Positions 17,214 to 26,236 of a stretch of 53,628 bases of DNA are shown piece by piece; within the stretch, counting starts at the first letter, position 1, and every line of letters starts with the position of its first letter. The position numbers and the translations under genes were made by a program. The notes under the pieces are model-generated. The model ran no database searches and was not told the origin of the DNA. It worked only from the letters and a program-made list of their open reading frames with translations. Source of the stretch: Saccharopolyspora spinosa NRRL 18395 (lineage in GTDB: Bacteria > Actinomycetota > Actinomycetes > Mycobacteriales > Pseudonocardiaceae). Location: contig NZ_GL877883.1 in NCBI RefSeq assembly GCF_000194155.1, positions 1 through 53,628 of the forward strand, written 5' to 3'.

Positions 17214-17250
17214 CCGCCGGCGGCCGGCCTCCGAGGGGGGCCGCCGGCGG
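17214..17250. other. Perfect 12-bp hairpin between rpsD and rpoA
   Basis: ccgccggcggcc (17214-17225) pairs with 17239-17250 around a 13-nt loop, just after the rpsD stop. No T-run. It may be a partial terminator, a processing site, or a structure that sets rpoA level relative to the upstream ribosomal genes. Confidence 0.55.
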
Positions 17251-17256
17251 GACGCG

Positions 17257-17862
17257 TCACTTCGAGTAGAGCTCGACGATGAGCTGCTCGGTGACCGGAG
17301 TGTCGATCTGCGCGCGCTCCGGGCGCTGGTGCACCAGGATCCGCAGGTTCGAGGGAACGACCTGCAGCCAGGCTGGCACCGGCCGATCGCCGAGGGTTTC
17401 CTTGGCGATGATGAACGGCGTGGTGGGCACCGACTTCGGCTTGACGTCGATGATGTCCCACTTCGAAACCTGGAAGCTGGGGACGTTCACCTTCTTGCCG
17501 TTGACCGTGAAGTGGCCGTGGCTGACCAGCTGCCGCGCCATGCGGCGGGTCCGGGCCAGGCCAGCCCGGTACACGACGTTGTCGAGCCGGGACTCCAGCA
17601 GCTGCAACAGGTTGTCACCCGTCTTGCCGGGGCGCCGGTTGGCGTGCTCGTAGTACGAGCGGAACTGGCGCTCCAGCACACCGTAGGTGAACTTCGCCTT
17701 CTGCTTCTCCTGGAGCTGCAGCAGGTACTCGGTTTCCTTGATGCGCGCGCGGCCGTGCTGCCCCGGGGGGTACGGACGGCGCTCGAACGCCTGGTCACCA
17801 CCGACGAGGTCAACCTTCAGACGGCGGGACTTGCGGGTCGCGGGACCGGTGTAACGTGCCAT
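17257..17862 (-). CDS. rpsD: 30S ribosomal protein S4
   Basis: Primary 16S rRNA-binding assembly protein. 201 aa. The S4 RNA-binding domain is clear (RLDNVVYRAGLARTRRMARQLVSHGHFTVNGKKV). The N-terminus (MARYTGPATRKSRRLKVDL) lacks the Cys zinc ligands of the C+ form. ATG start with GGAG about 9 nt upstream. Confidence 0.98.
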   Translation of the reverse strand: MARYTGPATRKSRRLKVDLVGGDQAFERRPYPPGQHGRARIKETEYLLQLQEKQKAKFTYGVLERQFRSYYEHANRRPGKTGDNLLQLLESRLDNVVYRAGLARTRRMARQLVSHGHFTVNGKKVNVPSFQVSKWDIIDVKPKSVPTTPFIIAKETLGDRPVPAWLQVVPSNLRILVHQRPERAQIDTPVTEQLIVELYSK

Positions 17863-17885
17863 CTCTGTTTACTCCTTCCCGCGGC

Positions 17886-18290
17886 TCAGACCCGACGACG
17901 CTTCGGCGGGCGGCAGCCGTTGTGCGGCTGCGGGGTGACGTCCTGGATGGTGCCGACCTCTAGACCGGCGGCCTGCAGCGAGCGGATCGCCGTCTCCCGG
18001 CCCGAACCCGGACCCTTGACGAAGACGTCGACCTTCTTCATGCCGTGCTCGGCGGCCTTGCGGGCCGCGTTCTCGGCGGCCATCTGCGCGGCGAACGGGG
18101 TGGACTTGCGGGAGCCCTTGAACCCGACGTGGCCGGCGGAGGCCCAGCTGATCACCGCACCGGTCGGGTCGGTGATCGAAACGATGGTGTTGTTGAACGT
18201 GCTCTTGATGTGCGCCTGGCCGTGAGCGACGTTCTTCTTTTCCTTGCGCCGCACCTTCTTGACGGCACCAGCGCGAGACTTGGGTGGCAT
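17886..18290 (-). CDS. rpsK: 30S ribosomal protein S11
   Basis: Platform protein of the small subunit near the mRNA exit. 134 aa. Diagnostic strings: NVAHGQAHIKSTFNNTIVSITD, FKGSRKSTPFAAQMAAE, and the C-terminal DVTPQPHNGCRPPKRRRV. Basic N-terminal extension typical of actinobacteria. Sits 25 bp after rpsM. Confidence 0.98.
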   Translation of the reverse strand: MPPKSRAGAVKKVRRKEKKNVAHGQAHIKSTFNNTIVSITDPTGAVISWASAGHVGFKGSRKSTPFAAQMAAENAARKAAEHGMKKVDVFVKGPGSGRETAIRSLQAAGLEVGTIQDVTPQPHNGCRPPKRRRV

Positions 18291-18315
18291 GGCTTTAGCT
18301 GACTCCTAGCGAGGC

Positions 18316-18696
18316 TTACTTCTTCCCGGCCTTCTTCTTGCCGGCGACCGTCTTCTTCGGCCCCTTGCGGGTACGGGCGTTGGTCTTCGTCCGCTGCCCG
18401 TGAACCGGCAGGTGCCGGCGGTGCCGAAGCCCCGCATAGCAGCCGATCTCGATCTTCCGGCGGATGTCGGCCTGGACCTCGCGGCGGAGGTCACCCTCGA
18501 CCCGGTAGCTGCTCTCGATGAAGTCGCGCAGCTTGGTGAGCTGCTCGTCATCGAGGTCGCGCGGCCGGGCATCGGGCGAGATTCCGGTCGCGGAGAGGAT
18601 CTCCTTCGACCGGGTCTTGCCGATCCCGTAGATGTAGGTGAGCGCGATCTCCATGCGCTTTTCGCGCGGGAGATCGACGCCGACGACCCGTGCCAT
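18316..18696 (-). CDS. rpsM: 30S ribosomal protein S13
   Basis: Head protein bridging to the 50S subunit. 126 aa: MARVVGVDLPREKRMEIALTYIYGIG at the N-terminus, then LRHRRHLPVHGQRTKTNARTRKG and a Lys-rich tail. ATG at 18696. Confidence 0.98.
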   Translation of the reverse strand: MARVVGVDLPREKRMEIALTYIYGIGKTRSKEILSATGISPDARPRDLDDEQLTKLRDFIESSYRVEGDLRREVQADIRRKIEIGCYAGLRHRRHLPVHGQRTKTNARTRKGPKKTVAGKKKAGKK

Positions 18697-18848
18697 CTGG
18701 CCGGTTCTCCTTCGTTCTTCCAGGTCTGCTCCCTCGCCGCCCCCGCAACTGGTGCGGAGCCCCGGCCTGGTCCGGGGGTCAGTCGGCCCGCGTTAGGACC
18801 GACAGGTCAAGGGAGTTCCTTCTCAATCCTTGCGACGCTGTGCTGCGC

Positions 18849-18962
18849 TCAGCCCTGACGCTGCTTGTGACGGGCGTTGTCGCAGATCACCAGCACCCGC
18901 CCGTGACGGCGGATGACCTGGCACTTGTCGCAGATTCGCTTCACACTCGGCTGGACCTTCAC
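18849..18962 (-). CDS. rpmJ: 50S ribosomal protein L36
   Basis: 37 aa, GTG start with AGGAG seven nt upstream. Zinc-ribbon form: Cys11, Cys14, Cys27 and His32 (CDKC...CDNARH). Conserved order infA-rpmJ-rpsM. Zinc-binding L36 is the form that some actinobacteria replace under zinc limitation. Confidence 0.97.
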   Translation of the reverse strand: MKVQPSVKRICDKCQVIRRHGRVLVICDNARHKQRQG

Positions 18963-19014
18963 GGTCGTGCTCTCCTGCTCGGACGCGTGTCCGGTCTCCC
19001 GGACACCGTGGAGG

Positions 19015-19236
19015 TCACTTGTAGCGGTAGACGATGCGCCCACGGGAAAGGTCGTACGGCGAGAGCTCCACCACGACCCGGTCCTCGGGCAGGATGCGGA
19101 TGTAGTGCTGACGCATCTTGCCACTGATGTGTGCGAGAACCTTGTGGCCGTTCTCCAACTCGACACGGAACATCGCGTTGGGGAGCGGTTCGATCACCCG
19201 ACCCTCGACCTCAATGGCCCCGTCTTTCTTGCCCAT
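19015..19236 (-). CDS. infA: Translation initiation factor IF-1
   Basis: 73-aa OB-fold factor that occupies the ribosomal A site during initiation. Full match to the family: MGKKDGAIEVEGRVIEPLPNAMFRVEL..., ending in LSRGRIVYRYK. First gene of the infA-rpmJ-rpsM-rpsK-rpsD-rpoA-rplQ unit; its promoter must lie in 19237-19624 because the next upstream gene is divergent. Confidence 0.98.
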   Translation of the reverse strand: MGKKDGAIEVEGRVIEPLPNAMFRVELENGHKVLAHISGKMRQHYIRILPEDRVVVELSPYDLSRGRIVYRYK

Positions 19237-19624
19237 GTCCTCCGCGTTTCGTGACGGTGACGGTTTGCGGACCTAAGTCCCGCCGCTTGCACCGGAGGCC
19301 CCGGCACCCGCGACGGGCACACTGCAGCCCGGTCCGGAACACCGATGACGACCCGGTCCGGGAATTCGGAGCGGATTACCAGGCACAACGAACCGGCGCT
19401 ACGAGTGCGCCGAGGTTCCACTGTACGCGCCGCCGTTTGGGCACTCCACATCGGGGCAGCTCAACGGCGCTGCGGACACGCTGTGCAACGTGGGGGTGAC
19501 GCTCACGACGGTACCCGACCGCGCCTCGCGGCGGCTTGCGCGGTCACTTCGGATCTCACTACTTTCGATCACACGCTCGACATCGGGGTCGAGGGCCCGG
19601 ACCGTGGGAGAACCGAGGAGAAGC
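19237..19624. promoter_or_regulatory. Divergent infA / methyltransferase control region
   Basis: 388 bp without a credible gene between infA (minus) and the first methyltransferase (plus). It must contain the promoter of the infA-rplQ unit. A minus-strand TACAGT near 19415-19420 is a possible -10, but no good -35 accompanies it, so no site is assigned. Confidence 0.45.
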
Positions 19625-20296
19625 GTGACACCTCAGCAGGAGCAACGGGGCTGGAGCGCAGCGCCGCAGATCCGCAAGTTCGGCAGCGTCGGGCAGCACG
19701 CGGCGAGCAAGCTGAAGGAGTACCGGACCTTCATCCAGGCCGCGGTGCGCAACCCGAAGATGGTCGGCGCGGCGACCCCGACCTCCGCCGCGGTAGCCGC
19801 CACGGTGGCCCAGGTGGTGCCGACGACCGGCGCCCCGGTGGTGGTCGAGCTCGGCCCCGGCACCGGTTCGTTGAGCAACGGCATCCACCGCAGGCTGCCC
19901 GAGGGCTCCCGGCACATCGGCATCGAGCTCGGCGAGGGCATGGTCAAGCACCTGCGCACCCACAAGCCGTGGATGGAGATCGTGCACGGCGACGCCGGCG
20001 ACCTGCTCGCGCTCCTGGACAAGCACAACATCGACCGGGTGGACGCGGTCATCAGCAGCATCCCGTGGTCGCTGCTGGCGGCCGGCGCGCAGAACCACAT
20101 CCTGCGGCAGGCCGTCGAGGCGCTCGCCCCGCAGGGCGCGTTCACCGCGCTGACCTACCTGCCCGCCGACCAGACGCCGGGCGGCCGCCGCTTCCGCAAC
20201 CGGCTGGGGCTGACGTTCGACGAGGTCCTCACCCACACCACGTGGCGCAACCTCCCGCCGATCCTGCACTACATCTGCCGCCGCCCGCTGCGGTAG
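19625..20296 (+). CDS. Class I SAM methyltransferase, KsgA/Erm/PmtA-like (copy 1)
   Basis: 223 aa. Motif I is VVELGPGTGSLS (about 77-88), an acidic motif II end follows (IGIELGEGM), and the motif IV position reads SSIPW, where rRNA adenine dimethylases have N-(I/L)-P-(Y/F). This places it in the rRNA dimethylase / phospholipid N-methyltransferase superfamily, but the substrate cannot be read from sequence. Start: the GTG at 19625 with GAGGAG four nt upstream; the frame is open further up but without codon bias. A close paralogue follows at 20531. The pair interrupts the usual infA-map neighbourhood. Confidence 0.85.
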   Translation: MTPQQEQRGWSAAPQIRKFGSVGQHAASKLKEYRTFIQAAVRNPKMVGAATPTSAAVAATVAQVVPTTGAPVVVELGPGTGSLSNGIHRRLPEGSRHIGIELGEGMVKHLRTHKPWMEIVHGDAGDLLALLDKHNIDRVDAVISSIPWSLLAAGAQNHILRQAVEALAPQGAFTALTYLPADQTPGGRRFRNRLGLTFDEVLTHTTWRNLPPILHYICRRPLR

Positions 20297-20530
20297 GCCG
20301 CGCATCCCGCAAGGGGTGAAACAGGGGCACTGCCCGGGTGAACCCCGAATCACGCTCCGTCACATGCGCACCAGGCTTAACACATGACCAATCCCACACC
20401 AGTCCAGGTGGACGCGCCGCAAACTCGTGAAAACACATCGCCACGTGCTGCGACCTGCACAGATCCGCTGCACGCTGCGATGGAAGCACCAGCTACCGTC
20501 GCCGCGTTCGCCGATTTGGCAGGAGTGGCC

Positions 20531-21133
20531 GTGAGCAAGCGAAAGAAGCTGCGCGAGTACTGGACGTTCCTCAACCGCGCGGCCCGCCGACCGTCGAGGG
20601 TGGGTGCCGTGCTGCCGACCTCCCAGCACGTCGCGGCCGCGGTGGCCACCGTGGTGCCCAGCTACGGCTCCCCGACCGTGCTGGAGCTCGGCCCGGGTAC
20701 CGGCGCGCTCAGCCGCCCCATCCAGCGTCGGCTGTCCGAGGGCGCGCGGCACCTGGCCGTGGAGATCGATCAGGAGATGGTGCGCTACCTGCGCAGCACC
20801 AAGCCCTGGCTGGAAGTCATCGAGGGCGACGCCACCCACCTGCGCAAGCTGCTGGACGACGCCGGGGTCGACCAGGTCGACGCGGTGATCAGCAGCATCC
20901 CGTGGACCCTGCTGCCGCCGGACAAGCAGCGGGAGCTGCTCCTGCAGGCTGCCTCGGTGATGGCGCCGAACGGGGTGTTCACCACGGTCACGTACCTGAC
21001 CACGCTTTGGCGTCCGCCCACCCGCCAGTTCGTCGAGGCGCTGCACGACACCTTCGAGGAGGTGCTCCCACGGACCGCGATCTGGCGCAACGTCCCCCCG
21101 GCCCGCATCTACGCCTGCCGCCGCCCCAAGTGA
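20531..21133 (+). CDS. Class I SAM methyltransferase, KsgA/Erm/PmtA-like (copy 2)
   Basis: 200 aa, clearly paralogous to copy 1: KLREYWTFLNRAARRPSRVGAVLPTS against KLKEYRTFIQAAVRNPKMVGAATPTS, then VLELGPGTGALS and ISSIPWTLLPP. I chose the GTG at 20531 (AGGAG 5 nt upstream). The alternative ATG at 20384 would add 49 residues whose codons lack the strong G/C third-position bias of this genome. Convergent with map. The substrate is unknown: rRNA, phospholipid or another small molecule. Confidence 0.82.
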   Translation: MSKRKKLREYWTFLNRAARRPSRVGAVLPTSQHVAAAVATVVPSYGSPTVLELGPGTGALSRPIQRRLSEGARHLAVEIDQEMVRYLRSTKPWLEVIEGDATHLRKLLDDAGVDQVDAVISSIPWTLLPPDKQRELLLQAASVMAPNGVFTTVTYLTTLWRPPTRQFVEALHDTFEEVLPRTAIWRNVPPARIYACRRPK

Positions 21134-21144
21134 CGCCACCCGGC

Positions 21145-21188
21145 GCAATTTCCATTGAAATCAGACCTTCGATTTCCATCGGAATTGC
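21145..21188. terminator. Imperfect hairpin between methyltransferase 2 and map
   Basis: gcaatttccattgaaatc (21145-21162) pairs imperfectly with 21171-21188. AT-rich arms in otherwise GC-rich DNA between convergent genes suggest a bidirectional terminator. Confidence 0.5.
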
Positions 21189-21200
21189 ATCGGGGACTGG

Positions 21201-22001
21201 TCAGTCCTCGGCGGCGGTGAGGACCCAGGGGCCGTCTTCGGTGATCGCGACCGTGTGCTCCCAGTGCGCGGCGCGGGAGCCGTCCTCCGTCACCACGGTC
21301 CAGGCGTCGTCGAGCTCCTCGGTCTCCGCCGAACCGAGCGTCAGCATCGGCTCCACCGCGATTGCCATGCCGACCCGCAGCCGGGGGCCCTTCCCCGGCT
21401 TGCCGAGGTTCGGCAGGAACGGCTCCATGTGCATCTGGGTGCCGATGCCGTGACCGCCGTACTCCGCGATGATCCCGTACTCCGCGCCATCGGCCTGCGC
21501 CGCCGAGCGCGCCGCGGTCTCCACCGCGTGCGAGATGTCGGTCAGCCGGTTCCCGGCCCGGACCTGCTCGATGCCCGCCCACATGCTGGCCTCGGTCGCC
21601 GCCGACAGGGCGCGGTCCTTCGCGCTCACCTCGCCGATCGCCAACGTCACGGCGGAGTCGCCGTGCCAGCCCTCCAGGATCGCACCGCAGTCCACCGACA
21701 GCAGGTCACCTTCGGCTAGGACCTCGGTGCGGGACGGGATCCCGTGCACCACCTTCTCGTTCAACGAAGCGCAGATCGACGCCGGGAAACCGTGGTAGCC
21801 CTTGAAGGAAGGCACCGCGCCGGCGTCCCGGATCACCTGCTCCGCGACCGCGTCCAGCTCACCGGTGCTCGCCCCCGGCTTCGCATGCTCGGTCACCGCC
21901 GCCAGCGCGCGGGCCACGACCAGACCGGCGGCGCGCATCGCCTCGATCTCGCCCCGCGACTTGAGCTCGATGCCCTTCCCCCGACGCAACAAGGCACTCA
22001 C
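21201..22001 (-). CDS. map: Type I methionine aminopeptidase
   Basis: Removes the initiator Met from nascent proteins; a di-metal enzyme. 266 aa. Metal and active-site strings: SVDCGAILEGWHGDSAVTL (Asp ligands), GGHGIGTQMHMEP (His and catalytic His) and AVEPMLTLG (Glu); a final Glu lies in the AHWEHTVAI string. GTG start at 22001 with a weak ribosome site. Follows adk by 61 bp in the secY-adk-map unit. Confidence 0.96.
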   Translation of the reverse strand: MSALLRRGKGIELKSRGEIEAMRAAGLVVARALAAVTEHAKPGASTGELDAVAEQVIRDAGAVPSFKGYHGFPASICASLNEKVVHGIPSRTEVLAEGDLLSVDCGAILEGWHGDSAVTLAIGEVSAKDRALSAATEASMWAGIEQVRAGNRLTDISHAVETAARSAAQADGAEYGIIAEYGGHGIGTQMHMEPFLPNLGKPGKGPRLRVGMAIAVEPMLTLGSAETEELDDAWTVVTEDGSRAAHWEHTVAITEDGPWVLTAAED

Positions 22002-22062
22002 CTTCAGGATTCTTTCTCGGACTGCGTTCCCCGCCGGTCACCGCTACGACCGGCCGACCGGT

Positions 22063-22614
<552 letters not shown>

Positions 22615-22795
22615 CAAGGGTCTGCCTCCGAATCAATCTGATCGCGCGCCAACTGCTGACGAGCTGCACGGGCGCCCTACCTGCATCCGGGCAGCCACGC
22701 TCCAACCCTACGCATGGGCCATGCTCACCAGGCCAGCCCACCCGCAACGGCGGTCCCCGGGCGTGCGCCACCGCACGACGCCCGGACCGTCCAGC

Positions 22796-24109
22796 TTACC
22801 GGAGGAAACCCTCGTACCTGCGTTGCGTGAGTTGGCTCTCGATTTGCTTCACGGTGTCCAGGCCGACGTTGACCATGATCAGCACCGCGGTGCCGCCGAA
22901 CGGGAAGTTCTGGTTCTGGCCCTGACCGCCGGTGATGCCGAGGAAGAAGTTCGGCAGGATCGCGATGATGCCCAGGTACAACGAGCCGGGCAGGGTGATC
23001 CGGGAGAGCACGAAGCTCAGGTACTCCGCGGTCGGCCGACCGGGCCGGATGCCCGGGATGAACCCGCCGAACTTCTTCATGTCGTCGGCGCGCTCTTCCG
23101 GGTTGAACGTGATCGACACGTAGAAGTACGCGAAGAAGATGATCAACGACATGTACAGCAGGATGTGCACCCAGCTGGACGGCGACACGATGTAGGTCTG
23201 GATGAACCGCGCCCACCAGGTGTCCTGGTTGCCGGCCAGCTGGCCGAGCAGCTGCGGCAGGTACAGCAATGAGGAGCCGAAGATGACCGGGATGACGCCC
23301 GCCTGGTTCACCTTCAGCGGCAGGTAGGTGGAGGTCCCGCCGTACATCCGGCGGCCGATCATGCGCTTGGCGTACTGCACCGGGATCCGGCGCTGCGCCT
23401 GCTCGATGAAGACCACCGTCGCGATGATCACGACAGCGAAGGCGCACACCACGGTGAACACCAGCCCGCCGTGCGAGGTGAGGATCGCGCCGCCCTCGGC
23501 CGGGATCCGCGAGGCGATCGAGACGAAGATCAGCAGCGACATGCCGTTACCGATGCCGCGCTCGGTGATCAGCTCGCCCATCCACATCAGCACCGCGGCA
23601 CCGGCGGTCATCACGACAACGATGGTGATCAGGTTCAGCACCGAGTCGTCCGGGATGACCGACACCGAGCAGCCCTGGAAGAGCTGGCCGCGGACCGCGA
23701 GCGCCACGATGCCGGTGCCCTGCAGGATCGCCAGCGCGATGGTCAGGTACCGGGTGTACTGGATCAGCTTCGCCTGGCCGGACTGGCCTTCTTTCTTCAG
23801 CTGCTCGAAGCGCGGGATGACCACCTGCAGCAGCTGGATGATGATACTCGCGGTGATGTAGGGCATGATGCCCAGCGACAACACCGACAGCTGCAGCAGC
23901 GCACCGCCGCTGAAGAGGTTGAGCAGCGAGTACACGCTCTGCGAACCGCTGCCCTGGATCTGCGCGATGCACTTCTGGATGTTCGGGTACGACACCCCAG
24001 GAGAGGGGATCGTGGCGCCGAGCCGGTAGAGCACGACCATGCCCAGGGTGAACAGGATCTTGCGGCGCAGGTCCGGCGTCGCCAGAGCCGAGCGGAAGGC
24101 GCCGAGCAC
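22796..24109 (-). CDS. secY: Protein translocase subunit SecY
   Basis: Channel of the Sec translocon. 437 aa with about 10 hydrophobic helices; LFSGGALLQLSVLSLGIMPYITASIIIQLL and the KMIGRRMYGG(T)STYLPLKVN region are diagnostic. The C-terminus ends VKQIESQLTQRRYEGFLR. GTG start at 24109 with a perfect AGGAGG 5 nt upstream, which rules out the ATG at 24181. Separated from rplO by a terminator, so it begins its own unit with adk and map. Confidence 0.97.
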   Translation of the reverse strand: MLGAFRSALATPDLRRKILFTLGMVVLYRLGATIPSPGVSYPNIQKCIAQIQGSGSQSVYSLLNLFSGGALLQLSVLSLGIMPYITASIIIQLLQVVIPRFEQLKKEGQSGQAKLIQYTRYLTIALAILQGTGIVALAVRGQLFQGCSVSVIPDDSVLNLITIVVVMTAGAAVLMWMGELITERGIGNGMSLLIFVSIASRIPAEGGAILTSHGGLVFTVVCAFAVVIIATVVFIEQAQRRIPVQYAKRMIGRRMYGGTSTYLPLKVNQAGVIPVIFGSSLLYLPQLLGQLAGNQDTWWARFIQTYIVSPSSWVHILLYMSLIIFFAYFYVSITFNPEERADDMKKFGGFIPGIRPGRPTAEYLSFVLSRITLPGSLYLGIIAILPNFFLGITGGQGQNQNFPFGGTAVLIMVNVGLDTVKQIESQLTQRRYEGFLR

Positions 24110-24495
24110 GCGAACCTCCTGTACGCGAGCCGGTCGGAACCGGCCGGGAAAGATGCGGCAATTTCCGCAGCACCCGTTCATTACGGCACTGCCGGGGCGA
24201 CTCTAGCAGGCCCGAACGAAGCCACGGACGGCGACCGAAGCCGCACAGCCGAACACAGCGGCCATCATCGGCGAACAAGATTTTTCAAAGGTCCCCCGAA
24301 AAACGTGAACACCGAAATACTTCCGCCCCCAGGGTGAACGAAACAGATTGTCCCCCAAGGCAATTCGATCACGGGGCCGACCGGGAACCACCAATTCCCG
24401 AGTACACCGAAACGATGGGGTTGCGGGTGGACGGCGTCTTAGACCGACTGCACCGGCCGAAGACGCCCTCCAGTCTTCACCTGATCGGGAAAAGG
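24110..24495. promoter_or_regulatory. Intergenic region that must hold the secY promoter
   Basis: About 385 bp between the rplO terminator and the secY start, no credible gene. An AT-rich patch on the minus strand (24270-24300, CTTTGAAAAATCTTG) stands out, but I cannot fit a good -35/-10 pair. Confidence 0.4.
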
Positions 24496-24532
24496 CCGAG
24501 GGCCGGGCGACTTCCCGTCGCCCGGCCCTCGG
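24496..24532 (-). terminator. Terminator of the spc operon after rplO
   Basis: ccgagggccgggcgac (24496-24511) pairs perfectly over 16 bp with 24517-24532, loop 5 nt, followed on the minus strand by CCTTTTCC. It splits spc (rplN...rplO) from secY-adk-map. Confidence 0.9.
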
Positions 24533-24546
24533 TTGGAAAACCGTTG

Positions 24547-24996
24547 TCAGCGGTCCAGTTTGGTGACCGAACCACCCGCAGCGGTGATCTTCTCCTGGGC
24601 GCTGCCGGTGAACGCGTGCGCGGTCACCTCCAGCTTGATGCCCTCCAGATCCCCGTCGCCGAGGATCTTGACCAGCTCTTTCTTCTTGACCAGGCCCTTG
24701 GCGACCAACTCGTCGATGCCGACGGTGCCACCCTCCGGGAACGCCAGGGCCAGCCGACCGATGTTCACACCCTGGTACTCGGTGCGGAAGCGGTTCTTGA
24801 AGCCCTTCAGCTTCGGGAGCCGCATGTGGATCGGCATCTGCCCACCCTCGAAGCGGGGGGAGACGTTCTTGCGGGCCTTGGTGCCCTTGGTACCGCGACC
24901 AGCGGTCTTGCCCTTGGAGCCCTCACCGCGGCCGACGCGGACCTTGTCACGCTTGGCACCAGGGGCCGGACGCAGGTCGTGCAGTTTGATGACCAT
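24547..24996 (-). CDS. rplO: 50S ribosomal protein L15
   Basis: 149 aa. The Gly/Arg/Lys-rich N-terminus (LRPAPGAKRDKVRVGRGEGSKGKTAGRG) and LPKLKGFKNRF are diagnostic. Last gene of the spc operon here; the rpmD stop lies 1 bp from its ATG, so they are tightly coupled. Confidence 0.98.
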   Translation of the reverse strand: MVIKLHDLRPAPGAKRDKVRVGRGEGSKGKTAGRGTKGTKARKNVSPRFEGGQMPIHMRLPKLKGFKNRFRTEYQGVNIGRLALAFPEGGTVGIDELVAKGLVKKKELVKILGDGDLEGIKLEVTAHAFTGSAQEKITAAGGSVTKLDR

Positions 24997-24997
24997 G

Positions 24998-25180
24998 TCA
25001 GTCGACCTCCTCGACCGTCACCAGGTGACGGACGGCGTTGATCATGCCGCGCACGTTGGAGTCGTCCGGACGCACCACGGACTGACGGATCTTGCGCAGC
25101 CCGAGGGAACGCATGGTGTCGCGCTGGTTCTGCTTGGTGCCGACCAGCCCGCGCACCTGGGTGATCTTCAGCTGTGCCAT
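24998..25180 (-). CDS. rpmD: 50S ribosomal protein L30
   Basis: 60 aa: MAQLKITQVRGLVGTKQNQRDTMRSLGLRKI then an acidic end VTVEEVD. Complete ferredoxin-like L30 fold length. ATG at 25180; begins 5 bp after the rpsE stop. Confidence 0.97.
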   Translation of the reverse strand: MAQLKITQVRGLVGTKQNQRDTMRSLGLRKIRQSVVRPDDSNVRGMINAVRHLVTVEEVD

Positions 25181-25185
25181 GTCGA

Positions 25186-25797
25186 TCAGGCCCCCTGCTG
25201 CGCCGCACGGGCACGCAGGATGAACGCCGGGGCGACGTCCTCCAGGGGCAGGCCGCGACGAGCCGCGACCTCCTCCGGACGCTGCAGCTGCTTCAGCGCG
25301 GCGACCGTGGCGTGCACGATGTTGATCGGGTTGTCGCTGCCCAGCGACTTGCTCAGCACGTCGTGGACACCGGCGCACTCCAGCACCGCGCGAACCGGGC
25401 CACCGGCGATGACACCGGTACCGGCGCTGGCCGGACGCAGCAGCACGACGCCCGCGGCGTCCTCGCCCTGCACCGGGTGGGTGATGGTGCCGCCCAGGCG
25501 CGGGACGCGGAAGAAGTTCTTCTTCGCCTCCTCGACGCCCTTGGCGATCGCCGCCGGAACTTCCTTGGCCTTGCCGTAACCGACACCGACCATGCCGTCC
25601 CCGTCGCCGACGACGACCAGCGCGGTGAAGCTGAACCGCCGGCCACCCTTGACGACCTTCGCGACGCGGTTGATGGTCACGACGCGTTCGAACTGCGGGG
25701 TCTTCTCTTGGGCCGCCCCGCCACGGCCGCCGTCGCGGCGGTCCCGGCGGTCCTTGCCGCCGGACTCCCCGCCCTCACGCCGAGTGCGTCCAGGCAT
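25186..25797 (-). CDS. rpsE: 30S ribosomal protein S5
   Basis: 203 aa, decoding-fidelity protein. A Gly/Arg-rich N-terminal extension (GGESGGKDRRDRRDGGRGG) precedes the canonical ERVVTINRVAKVVKGGRRFSF and GDGDGMVGVGYGKAKEVP. Spectinomycin-loop residues VVKGGRRF look wild-type. Confidence 0.98.
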   Translation of the reverse strand: MPGRTRREGGESGGKDRRDRRDGGRGGAAQEKTPQFERVVTINRVAKVVKGGRRFSFTALVVVGDGDGMVGVGYGKAKEVPAAIAKGVEEAKKNFFRVPRLGGTITHPVQGEDAAGVVLLRPASAGTGVIAGGPVRAVLECAGVHDVLSKSLGSDNPINIVHATVAALKQLQRPEEVAARRGLPLEDVAPAFILRARAAQQGA

Positions 25798-25832
25798 CAG
25801 GCGTCCCTTCCGTTCTCGTTCTTACCCACTTG

Positions 25833-26234
25833 TCAGAACTCCAGTCCACCGTCACGGGCGGCGTCGGCCAGCGCAGCCACCCGACCGTGGTAGGCGTTAC
25901 CGCCGCGGTCGAACACGACCTTGTCGATGCCGGCGTCCTTGGCACGGGCCGCAACGAGCTCGCCGACCTTGCTGGCCTTGGCCTTCTTGTCGCCCTCGAC
26001 GGTCCGGACATCGGTTTCCAGGCTGGTAGCCGAGACCAGGGTGTGGCCCTTGGTGTCGTCGATGACCTGCGCGACGATGTTGCGCAGCGACCGGGTCACG
26101 ACAAGGCGCGGGCGCTCGGCGGTGCCGACGATCTTCTTGCGGATGCGCGTGTGCCGCTTGGCACGGGCAAGCCGACGCTTGGTCGAGATGTCCTTGCCCA
26201 CCGGCTTGCGCTTGGTAGCTGTCGTCTCGCTCAT
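25833..26234 (-). CDS. rplR: 50S ribosomal protein L18
   Basis: 5S rRNA-binding protein, 133 aa from the ATG at 26234 (MSETTATKRKPVGKD). A GTG two codons earlier (26240) overlaps the rplF stop as GTGA and is equally possible. Diagnostic RLVVTRSLRNIVAQVIDD and FDRGGNAYHGRVAALADAARDGGLEF. Confidence 0.97.
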   Translation of the reverse strand: MSETTATKRKPVGKDISTKRRLARAKRHTRIRKKIVGTAERPRLVVTRSLRNIVAQVIDDTKGHTLVSATSLETDVRTVEGDKKAKASKVGELVAARAKDAGIDKVVFDRGGNAYHGRVAALADAARDGGLEF

Positions 26235-26236
26235 GG

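Noticed and set aside
20384..20530. 49-residue extension of methyltransferase 2 to the ATG at 20384
   Set aside because: Third codon positions lose their G/C bias, and the GTG at 20531 has a good AGGAG.
24421..24495. Possible small gene or riboswitch upstream of secY
   Set aside because: No conserved riboswitch core or coding bias; only the strong rplO terminator is supported.
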